NCBI GenBank assembly: GCA_021781735.1 | Contig: JAJXWF010000004.1 | Coordinates: 1 to 49,439 of the forward strand | Source: Actinomycetes bacterium | GTDB taxonomy: Bacteria; Actinomycetota; Actinomycetes; Propionibacteriales; Propionibacteriaceae | Length of the DNA stretch: 49,439 nucleotides | Direction of reading: 5' to 3' | Shown: one piece after another, positions 42,941-49,439 of the stretch | Layout: each line of letters begins with the position of its first letter | How positions within the stretch are numbered: the first letter of the stretch is position 1 | The notes under the pieces: model-generated | Seen by the model: only the letters and a program-made list of their open reading frames with translations | Database searches by the model: none | Told to the model about the DNA's origin: nothing | Made by a program: the position numbers and the translations under genes

Positions 42941-44859
42941 TCCCTCCGATCGGTGGGCACGAAGGTGCCTCGGGCCGTGTAGCCGGTGTGGAGCAGGCGG
43001 TGACTGGTCGCGCCCCCGGGACCGTCGGTCAGCAGTTCGGCGTACAGCCGCTGGACGGCCGGGTTCTCGTGACTCTTGCGCGCGAGCCCGGCCGCGCCGT
43101 ACGCGGCGTCCTCGGCGTAGATCGCGCGGGCCCGGGCCCGGCGGATCTCGAGGCTCGTCGGGATCGGCTGGCCGCCGCCGCCCAAGCAACCTCCCGGGCA
43201 GGCCATGAACTCGATGAAGTGGCACGTCGAGAACGGGCCTCCGGCATGGATGTCGTCGATCACCCGGCGCGCGGTGGCCGTGCCGTGCGCGACGGCCACC
43301 CGGAGCGTCACGCCCCGCAGCCAGTCCCAGTCGGGGATGAGATGGGCGATGATCGACGGCACCGGGCCGACGGCGTCGGGGATCGTCAGTTCCACGAGCC
43401 GGACGTCGTCGAACCCGCGGACCGGGGTGATGTCGGCGTGGTCGTACAGGTTCTCGACGGGGGCCCCGGTGACCATTTCGAGGACCGTGCGCAGCGCGGC
43501 CTCCATGACTCCGCCGGTCGCCCCGAAGATCACCCCGGACCCGGTCGCGGTGCCGAACGGGTCGTCGAAGTCGCCCGGGGGCTCGCTCGGCAGGTCGATG
43601 CCCTGCCGACGCAGCATCCTCGCCAACTCGCGCGCGGTGAGGACGAGGTCGACGTCGGCGTAACCACTGTCGGTCATCTCGGGGCGGGACGCCTCGAACT
43701 TCTTCGCCACGCAGGGCATCAGCGCCACCGAGACGACATCGGCGGGGTCGAGGCCGTTGCGCTCGGCGTACCAGGTCTTGATGAGCGCCCCGAACATCTG
43801 CTGCGGGCTCTTGCAGGACGACAGGTGCGGTAGGTCGTCGGGGAACGCGTGCTCGAGGAACTTCACCCATCCGGGGCTGCAGGAGGTGAACATCGGCAGG
43901 GCGACGTCGGGCGCGCCCTGGACGAGGGCCCGGTGGAGCCGCTGGATCAGTTCGACGCCCTCCTCAATGATCGTGAGATCGGCCGCGAACGTGGTGTCGA
44001 ACACCTTGTCGAAGCCCAGTTCGTGGAGCGCGGTGGTGAGCTGCCAGGTGACCGGAGTGCCCGGCGCGAGCCCGAACTCTTCGCCGAGTGCGGCACGCGG
44101 CGCGGGCGCCGTCTGGATCACGACGTGCTTGCCGGGATCGTCGAGCGCGGCGCGGACACGATCGGTGACGTCGACCGCGGTGAGGGCACCGGTGGGGCAG
44201 CGGTTCACGCACTGTCCGCAGTTGATGCAGAACTCCGAGCCCAGGGGCAGGTCGGCGAAGGTCGTCACGTGGACGCCGGCCCCCCGCCCAGCGATCCCGA
44301 GCGCCCGGACACCCTGCAGCTCGGCGCAGGTGCGCACGCAGCGCAAGCACTGGATGCACTTGTCGGGGTCGAACACGATCGACGGTCCGCTGTCGTCGCG
44401 GACGAACAGGGGTTCGGTGCGCTCGCCGAAGCGGTACCGGTCGAGGCCGTACTCGGCCGCGAGGTCCTGCAGTTCGCAGCTGCCGTTGCGGGCGCACGTG
44501 CGGCAGTCGCCGTAGTGCTCGCCGAGCAGCAGGTCGATGATGTCGCGGCGGGCGGCGGCGACCCGCGGCGTGTGGGTGTGGATCTCGAGGTCGCGGGTGA
44601 TGGGGAACACGCAGCTCGGCTGCAGGGTCCGCTGCCCCTCGACCTCGACCACGCACATCCGGCACACCCCCGCGTCGGGCAGATCGGGGTGGTGGCACAG
44701 GGTGGGGATGCGCACGCCGCAGGTGCCGGCGGCGTCGAGGATCGTCGTGCCGATGACGACCTCGACCTCCCGCCCGTCGATGACGGCCCGGACGGTTGCT
44801 CCGCCCGGGCCGGGTGCGGTGGTCGGGGTCTTCGCGGCTGGGGGGACAAGAGTGATCAC
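42937..44859 (-). CDS. hydA: [FeFe]-hydrogenase catalytic subunit HydA with variant L1 motif
   Basis: 640 residues. NuoG-like N-terminus: [2Fe-2S] C55-x10-C66-x2-C69-x13-C83; His-ligated [4Fe-4S] H115-x3-C119-x2-C122-x5-C128; two ferredoxin motifs C168/171/174/178 and C211/214/217/221. H-cluster domain: L1 TSCSPGW (325-331), L2 MPCVAKKFE (381-389), L3 FMACPGGCLGGGGQP (551-565, Cys554 and Cys558). L1 reads C-S instead of the textbook C-C; the serine codon AGC is one base from TGC. The architecture is that of trimeric NADH/ferredoxin-linked (bifurcating) enzymes. Start GTG at 44859 with GGGAGCC. HydEFG maturases are not in the window. Confidence 0.92.
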   Translation of the reverse strand: MITLVPPAAKTPTTAPGPGGATVRAVIDGREVEVVIGTTILDAAGTCGVRIPTLCHHPDLPDAGVCRMCVVEVEGQRTLQPSCVFPITRDLEIHTHTPRVAAARRDIIDLLLGEHYGDCRTCARNGSCELQDLAAEYGLDRYRFGERTEPLFVRDDSGPSIVFDPDKCIQCLRCVRTCAELQGVRALGIAGRGAGVHVTTFADLPLGSEFCINCGQCVNRCPTGALTAVDVTDRVRAALDDPGKHVVIQTAPAPRAALGEEFGLAPGTPVTWQLTTALHELGFDKVFDTTFAADLTIIEEGVELIQRLHRALVQGAPDVALPMFTSCSPGWVKFLEHAFPDDLPHLSSCKSPQQMFGALIKTWYAERNGLDPADVVSVALMPCVAKKFEASRPEMTDSGYADVDLVLTARELARMLRRQGIDLPSEPPGDFDDPFGTATGSGVIFGATGGVMEAALRTVLEMVTGAPVENLYDHADITPVRGFDDVRLVELTIPDAVGPVPSIIAHLIPDWDWLRGVTLRVAVAHGTATARRVIDDIHAGGPFSTCHFIEFMACPGGCLGGGGQPIPTSLEIRRARARAIYAEDAAYGAAGLARKSHENPAVQRLYAELLTDGPGGATSHRLLHTGYTARGTFVPTDRRE

Positions 44860-44870
44860 GGTGGCTCCCG

Positions 44871-46055
44871 TCAGACGGGGACTCGGTCGGAGATCTCGGG
44901 ACCGAAGCGGTCGACGAGCGACAGGAAGAAGTTGGGACTGGACTGGCCCAGGCCGCACTTGGAGGCGTCCTTCATGGTGTGCCCGAGGCGGCGCAGTTCG
45001 CCGAGCCGCTCGGGACCGCACTCGCCGCGCTTGAGCGAGCGGACGCCCTCGAGCAGGACGGGATTGCCGAGGCGACAGGGCGTGCACTGCCCGCAGGACT
45101 CGTCGACGAAGAACTCGAGGAAGTTCTCGGCAACGTCGAGCAGGTCGCGGTGCGGGCCGAGCACGATGATCGCTCCCCCGGTGCAGAGATCCTCGTAACT
45201 GATCCCGCGGGAGAAGTCGGACGCCGGGACGCACACCCCGGACGCCCCGCCGACGACGACCGCGCGGGCGTCCTCGCCGCCGGAGGCCTCGAGCACCGCC
45301 CGGACGGTGACGCCGAACGGGAACTCGTAGACCCCCGGACGCGCGACGTCGCCGGAGACGCTCAGCAGCTTGGGCCCCGACGATCCGGGCGTGCCGATGC
45401 CGAGGAACCAGTCGGCCCCGCGGGCCAGGACCGCCGGCACCCACGCCAGCGTCTCGACGTTGTTGACGATCGTCGGCGCCTGGTACAGGCCCCGGACGAC
45501 CGGGTAGGGGAAGCGGTTGCGGGGTTCGCCCCGGCGTCCCTCGAGGCTCTCGAGGAGAGCGGTCTCCTCGCCGCAGACGTAGGCGCCGGACCCGAGCCGG
45601 ATGTGGATGTCGAAGCAGAACCCCGGGGTGCCGAGGATGTCGTTTCCGAGCAGCCCCGCGGCCCGCCGGCGCGCGAGGCAACTCTCGAGTTCGTCGCGCA
45701 GATAGACGTACTCTCCCCGCAGGTAGACCACCCCGCTGGTGGCCCCGATGGCCCAGGCGGCGATCGTCATGCCCTCGACCACGAGGTCCGGCACGACGCT
45801 CAACAGCGCACGGTCTTTGAAGGTGCCCGGCTCGCCCTCGTCGGCGTTGCACACGACGTGGCGACGCCCGTCCGGGGCCGGTGCCTCGGAGGCCAGCCTC
45901 CACTTGAGCCCGGTGGGGAAGCCGGCACCACCGCGACCTCGGATCCCGGAGCGGGTCACCTGCTCGACGACGTCGGCGGGGGTACGCGCCAAGGCCACGC
46001 GCAGCCCGATGTCGGGATGGACGCTCGCCAAGGTGAGTGGCGTCCGGATGATCAT
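44871..46055 (-). CDS. hydB: NAD-linked [FeFe]-hydrogenase subunit HydB (NuoF-like), short form
   Basis: 394 residues. FMN/NADH core: GIRGRGGAGFPTGLKW (residues 38-52), CNADEGEPGTFKDR (69-82), SGAYVCGEETALLESLEG (156-173); C-terminal [4Fe-4S] C321-x2-C324-x2-C327...C367. It lacks the N-terminal thioredoxin-like [2Fe-2S] domain and the C-terminal two-cluster ferredoxin domain found in long HydB such as that of Thermotoga. ATG at 46055 behind GGGAGGAGTCCCG. First gene of the operon hydB, hydA, hydC, eamA; the hydA start is 11 bases after its stop. Site of NADH (or NADPH) reaction. Confidence 0.92.
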   Translation of the reverse strand: MIIRTPLTLASVHPDIGLRVALARTPADVVEQVTRSGIRGRGGAGFPTGLKWRLASEAPAPDGRRHVVCNADEGEPGTFKDRALLSVVPDLVVEGMTIAAWAIGATSGVVYLRGEYVYLRDELESCLARRRAAGLLGNDILGTPGFCFDIHIRLGSGAYVCGEETALLESLEGRRGEPRNRFPYPVVRGLYQAPTIVNNVETLAWVPAVLARGADWFLGIGTPGSSGPKLLSVSGDVARPGVYEFPFGVTVRAVLEASGGEDARAVVVGGASGVCVPASDFSRGISYEDLCTGGAIIVLGPHRDLLDVAENFLEFFVDESCGQCTPCRLGNPVLLEGVRSLKRGECGPERLGELRRLGHTMKDASKCGLGQSSPNFFLSLVDRFGPEISDRVPV

Positions 46056-46165
46056 CGGGACTCCTCCCGCGAGACGCCCCGCGGCTCGTCGGTGAGCGCG
46101 GACGAGGCATCGCTGTCACCTCAGCATGTCACCGGGGCGGGTCGCCACGGGATGCCGAGAGCCAT

Positions 46166-46462
46166 TCAGCGGGGCACGAAGTCCAGTTCATGGAACTCGG
46201 CGACCTCACCTTGCCAGCGGTCCCGCACGAACGCGACGTGCGCTGGGTGCGCGGTGTAGGCGTCGTAGGCCTGCTGATCGGTGAACACCATCGAGAACTG
46301 CCACTCGAGGTCGCTCTTGTCGCCGACCTGCCTGTTGACCACGAAGTCGGCGACGCCGGGGATCGCGGCGAGCGTGGTCACGGCGCCGTCCAGGAAGTCG
46401 GCCTCGGCGGCCGATCCGCTCTCGTGGACAAGGCGGAACACGACGGTGTGCTGGATGGCCAT
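46166..46462 (-). CDS. Dabb-domain (stress-responsive dimeric alpha/beta barrel) protein
   Basis: 98 residues. It opens IQHTVVFRLV and has IPGVADFVVNRQVGDKSDLEW, then TDQQAYDAYTAHPAHVAFV, the Dabb signature with its conserved His. A small dimeric barrel protein of unknown substrate. ATG at 46462. It lies upstream of hydB on the same strand with a 110-base gap, so separate or weakly linked transcription. Confidence 0.88.
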   Translation of the reverse strand: MAIQHTVVFRLVHESGSAAEADFLDGAVTTLAAIPGVADFVVNRQVGDKSDLEWQFSMVFTDQQAYDAYTAHPAHVAFVRDRWQGEVAEFHELDFVPR

Positions 46463-46957
46463 GAGGGGGACTCCCTGCGGTGAGGTCGGTGCGCGGCGCG
46501 ACGCGCCGGCACCCATGCTGTCACAGTCCTGCCGCTGCGAGGCTCGTCCCCCCGGAGATCGGGCCCCCGGACATGGAGTTCCCGACTCCTGCCAGGGGGC
46601 GTACGGGGACGTCCCCCTCATCGATCTGGTCATTTGCTCTGGAATCGGGAATGGACTCGGGCGTAGCGTGAATCACAGCAGTCGCTCCAAGGGGGAATGC
46701 GACCGCGGGGGGTAACCGTTATGCGCAGATCCCAGCGCCGGGGCTGAGGTGTCCACCCCGGAGGCCGGCCCCACATCATCAACCGGCCTCGAATCCGGAC
46801 ACACCGACGGCCCTCGTGCGGGCCGCAAGGTTCCCCGTGACGTCCATTGCTGACGGCACGGAACGGAACCCGATGCGCGCCACGCGTCATCGGTGACGGG
46901 CGGCGTCGTCCCTGATCCTGTGAGGTCGCGACACTGTCGCGACATGGGGGATTCATC
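46463..46957. other. Intergenic stretch, probable promoter region
   Basis: 495 bases between the divergent Dabb and surface-protein genes. No reading frame with protein character. It contains the doubled GTCGCGAC palindrome next to the surface-protein start. I looked for a c-di-GMP riboswitch signature and did not find one. Confidence 0.5.
46925..46943 (+). promoter_or_regulatory. Doubled palindrome GTCGCGAC-ACT-GTCGCGAC
   Basis: Two copies of a self-complementary 8-mer, 3 bases apart, ending 14 bases before the ATG of the secreted protein and directly upstream of its GGGGGA ribosome site. It may form an RNA hairpin limiting translation or be an operator. Confidence 0.5.
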
Positions 46958-48892
46958 ATGCACTCGACACATCCGCGGCTGGTCGCCGGACTGGCGGCCG
47001 CCCTTCTTCTGGTGACCGGCTATTCGGCCACCAACAGCCCCACCGCCGCGGCGGTGAGCACCTACGGCGGGTGGTCCATCGACGGCACCGTGCCACCGCT
47101 GGACACCGAACCGGTCGTCTCCTCGTTCACCGATCCCTCGGGGACCGCGGAGCTGGGGCCGATCAACTCCAACACGACGAAGGTCAACGTCATCAACACC
47201 GCGCCACTGCCGATGCTCGGCATGACCAGCGTCCCGGCCAAGACTGACTTCAAGGAAGTCTGGGTCGGCACCAACCCGGTCAGCGGCCACCTGTGGTTCT
47301 ACTTCGGCTGGCAGCGCGCCGCGTTCACCGGCAGCGGCTACATCACCATCGAGTTCGGCAAGAGCGCGCCACCCGAGGCCTGCGACTATGTGAACAAGAC
47401 CGACTCGGAGCTCATCGCGACCTGCAACCCGTGGGCCAACCGGGCCGCGGGGGACTTCATGCTCGTGTGGGATCAGACGGGGCAGAGCAGAGTGGTCACC
47501 GTCCGCTCCTACGACGGGCGGGTCTGGGGTCCTGCACAGAACCTGGCGACGGATAGCTACGCCGCCGAGTTCAGCAGCGATGGGTATCGCGGAGAGGCGG
47601 CGGTCGATCTCAGCGCCAACAACCTGATCGACCTGAACAAGTGCGACAACATCGGCAACGTCATCCCCGGCACCATCACCGGCAACTCCGACAACGCCGA
47701 CTACAAGGACACGGTGCTCGAACCCATCGCCGCCGCGCTCAACTTCTCCAGTTGCGGCAGCGTGACGATCCGCAAGGCGACCAATCCGGCCAACTACGAC
47801 GCCAACTTCACCTTCACGCCCAGCTACACGGCGGTGGGAACTCCGGCCGCGCCCTCGGCCTTCGTCCTCAACGCGAAGGCGAACCCGTCATGGTCGGCGT
47901 CCAACGTGCAGCTCGGTGCTGAGTCGACGGTCGCCGAGTCGAGCCTGCCCGCGGGCTGGAACCTGCAGGACATCACCTGCGACTCCACCGACGGGTACCA
48001 GACCCCGACAAAGGACCTGGTCACCCACAAGATCACCTTCACGCTCACCACGGCGCTGAACAAGCTCGACTGCACCTTCACCAACAGAGCGACGGCCACG
48101 CTGACGATCAGCAAGGTGACCAAGGACGACACCGGCACGTTCGACTTCGCCTCGGTCGCCGGCAAAATCGACCTCGGCAGCTTCTCGCTCACCACGACGG
48201 CCATCGACACGGCGGTCTCCAAGGCGTTCCCGAACCTCAGTCCGGGGACCTATGGGGTAAGTGAGAGCGTTCCGACGGGCTGGGGGACGGTCTCGGCCAC
48301 CTGCTCGAACGGCGACAAGCCGGGGACGATCACCCTCAACCCGGGTGACAACGTGACCTGCACGTTCACCAACCAGCCGTTGTACGGCGCGATCGAGATC
48401 ACCAAGCTCGCGAAGAACGCCGCGCTCGGCGCCGGGAACCATCCGCTCGGCGGTGTCACTTTCACCGTCACACCGGGGAAGACCTCGGCGACGCTGACCA
48501 CCCCGGCGACCGACGACACCACCGGCACGGTATGCGTCGACGGATTCCGGTTCGGAACCTACACCGTCGCCGAGGACGCCGAAACGGCCCCCGGCTACGG
48601 CATCGAGGCTCCCAAGTCGGTGACCGTCGGCACGGCGTCCACCTGCGGCAGCGTTCCGTCGTCGCAGCAGCTGACCTTCGTGAACACGCCGCTGACCGAT
48701 GTCACGGTGTCGGTGGCCCCCCAGGTGACCGGCGCGACGGCATCGAAGATCACCTGCACCGCGAGTGACGGCACGACCGTGCTCGATCCCACACCGCCCG
48801 ACACAAGCCCGACCGCCTTCGACGACTCGTCGGAAACGGTCAAGGACCTCACGCCGGGCACCTACATCTGCACGGTGGTGATCGACCCGTAG
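46958..48892 (+). CDS. Large secreted protein with repeated SpaA/prealbumin-like domains
   Basis: 644 residues. Signal peptide (residues about 1-33: LVAGLAAALLLVTGYSAT, cleavage probably near AAA-VS). A unique N-terminal domain (about 35-255) follows, with CDYVN, CNPW and KCDN cysteines. Then come at least three Cys-containing beta-domains, each closing in a CTFTN- or LTFVN-type strand (near 375, 470 and 575), with openings LTISKVTKDDTG and AIEITKLAKNAA as in DUF5979/SpaA-like folds, and a last domain ending TYICTVVIDP. No LPXTG, sortase tail or membrane anchor, so it is secreted or non-covalently held. Surface adhesin or matrix role is inference. Ends before a strong hairpin. Confidence 0.82.
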   Translation: MHSTHPRLVAGLAAALLLVTGYSATNSPTAAAVSTYGGWSIDGTVPPLDTEPVVSSFTDPSGTAELGPINSNTTKVNVINTAPLPMLGMTSVPAKTDFKEVWVGTNPVSGHLWFYFGWQRAAFTGSGYITIEFGKSAPPEACDYVNKTDSELIATCNPWANRAAGDFMLVWDQTGQSRVVTVRSYDGRVWGPAQNLATDSYAAEFSSDGYRGEAAVDLSANNLIDLNKCDNIGNVIPGTITGNSDNADYKDTVLEPIAAALNFSSCGSVTIRKATNPANYDANFTFTPSYTAVGTPAAPSAFVLNAKANPSWSASNVQLGAESTVAESSLPAGWNLQDITCDSTDGYQTPTKDLVTHKITFTLTTALNKLDCTFTNRATATLTISKVTKDDTGTFDFASVAGKIDLGSFSLTTTAIDTAVSKAFPNLSPGTYGVSESVPTGWGTVSATCSNGDKPGTITLNPGDNVTCTFTNQPLYGAIEITKLAKNAALGAGNHPLGGVTFTVTPGKTSATLTTPATDDTTGTVCVDGFRFGTYTVAEDAETAPGYGIEAPKSVTVGTASTCGSVPSSQQLTFVNTPLTDVTVSVAPQVTGATASKITCTASDGTTVLDPTPPDTSPTAFDDSSETVKDLTPGTYICTVVIDP

Positions 48893-48926
48893 TCGAGCAC
48901 ATCGCCATCGGCGCAGTCCCAACCAG

Positions 48927-48962
48927 GGCCGTCCGTCCCGGGAACACCCGGGACGGACGGCC
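48927..48962 (+). terminator. Perfect 16-bp stem with 4-nt loop
   Basis: GGCCGTCCGTCCCGGG (48927-48942), AACA, and its exact complement (48947-48962), 34 bases after the stop of the secreted protein. Confidence 0.85.
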
Positions 48963-49109
48963 GTTCCCGGTGGTCAGTGGCCACGAATCGGGAGTGTCCG
49001 GTTCGGAGTCGACGACGACCCGTTCGGCGAGAGTGTCCGCTTGTGAGCCGAGGACGAACCCACCCGGACAGCGTCCGGTCACGACGCGGGACCCACGGCG
49101 GCCGGCGGG

Positions 49110-49355
49110 TCAGTCCCGCGGCGGGTAGACCCCCTGGACGCAGATCAGGTAGGCCGGGAACTGGCCGTCGCCGGCCGGGGACTCCAGCTTGGGCAACCCG
49201 AAGGTCGACTGCCCGTCGCCGCCGTACTGCGTGCCGAGCAGGGAGAACAGGGCCGTGTACTGCTGGATGGGCAACAGCCGCCCATCGCAGGGCAGCCAGT
49301 TAGTGGGGGCGAAGTTGCCGCCGAACAGCACGATCTGGGCGAGGTAGAAGTCCAT
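49110..49355 (-). CDS. Small phage tail-collar (microcystin-dependent-protein-like) protein
   Basis: 81 residues, complete. FGGNFAPTNWLPCDGRLLPI and ALFSLLGTQYGGDGQSTFGLP are the Tail Collar domain signature. The C-terminus LICVQGVYPP is that of the short stand-alone versions. ATG at 49355 behind GAAAGGAAC. Phage ancestors are tail-fibre parts. In bacteria these short proteins occur in multi-copy clusters of uncertain function, and the surrounding gene set may continue beyond the right edge. Confidence 0.88.
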   Translation of the reverse strand: MDFYLAQIVLFGGNFAPTNWLPCDGRLLPIQQYTALFSLLGTQYGGDGQSTFGLPKLESPAGDGQFPAYLICVQGVYPPRD

Positions 49356-49439
49356 GAGCGGGTTCCTTTCGGTGGAACGGTCGGGGGTGCCACGTCGCCC
49401 ATGGGCAGTCCACGGTGATGGACGGGACACGTCGCGCCG

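Noticed and set aside
42941-43870. Longer hydC protein of 482 residues
   Set aside because: The added 310 residues are hydA read in the wrong frame; ATG at 42940 overlaps the hydA stop in ATGA fashion.
44874-46119. Upstream extension of the hydA frame to give a 1060-residue protein
   Set aside because: The extra part is out-of-frame hydB sequence, Arg-rich without motifs; GTG at 44859 has a ribosome site and the family N-terminus.
46630-46957. Possible c-di-GMP or other riboswitch ahead of the secreted protein
   Set aside because: None of the conserved blocks I know could be found; only the doubled palindrome is supported.
1-49439. CRISPR arrays, tRNA or rRNA genes, insertion sequences
   Set aside because: No regularly spaced repeats, no cloverleaf with a GTTC-type arm, no transposase reading frame seen on either strand.

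Overview
This is a high-GC (roughly 70% by eye) actinobacterial chromosome segment: GTG starts, translationally coupled genes (ATGA, TGATG overlaps) and GC-rich reading frames throughout. A 2-oxoacid:ferredoxin oxidoreductase, an Nfn-type transhydrogenase and a trimeric [FeFe]-hydrogenase together point to a facultatively or strictly fermentative actinobacterium. A Propionibacteriales-like host is my guess and the sequence does not prove it. No rRNA, tRNA or CRISPR array was seen.

Layout. (1) 1-4.86 kb is a decaying locus: a 5'-cut aldo/keto reductase, a small Cys-rich protein, a broken XRE regulator, a gutted Bcr/CflA exporter, an intact zinc alcohol dehydrogenase with a DUF2255 protein, and the head of a cupin gene. 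(2) 4.86-8.25 kb is a TetR regulator divergent from a tightly coupled sugar operon (two TIM-barrel isomerases and a Gfo/Idh dehydrogenase), ended by a perfect hairpin. (3) 8.7-16.6 kb is an electron-transfer pair: a 1680-residue pyruvate:ferredoxin oxidoreductase-like protein and a 920-residue single-chain fusion of the two Nfn subunits. (4) 16.6-18.05 kb is a graveyard (phage-derived fragment, sugar-porter fragments). (5) 18.2-24.4 kb is a mixed set: a DHFR-like protein, an AraC regulator, a VOC protein, a ZIP-family transporter behind an iron-box-like operator, a Gfo/Idh protein, an ABM protein and a cytoplasmic GH13 enzyme. (6) 24.4-28.1 kb holds a ROK regulator, an intact Bcr/CflA exporter and a ruined CPA1 antiporter. 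(7) 28.1-41.3 kb is a uronate/aldarate catabolic regulon. (8) 41.4-46.1 kb is the hydBAC hydrogenase operon with a coupled EamA transporter. (9) 46.2-49.4 kb holds a Dabb protein, a secreted multi-domain surface-type protein and a small tail-collar protein.

How the genes work together. In the regulon, Udh oxidises a hexuronate to an aldarate, the galactarate/talarate-type dehydratase makes 5-dehydro-4-deoxyglucarate, KdgD converts it to 2-oxoglutarate semialdehyde and CO2, and the aldehyde dehydrogenase makes 2-oxoglutarate. An ABC importer (binding protein plus two permeases, no ATPase here) and an IclR regulator complete it. The oxidative route produces NAD(P)H. The PFOR-like enzyme produces reduced ferredoxin, the Nfn fusion would couple ferredoxin and NADH to NADPH, and HydABC would couple ferredoxin plus NADH to H2. 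This is a coherent redox picture, but the links between the loci are inference.
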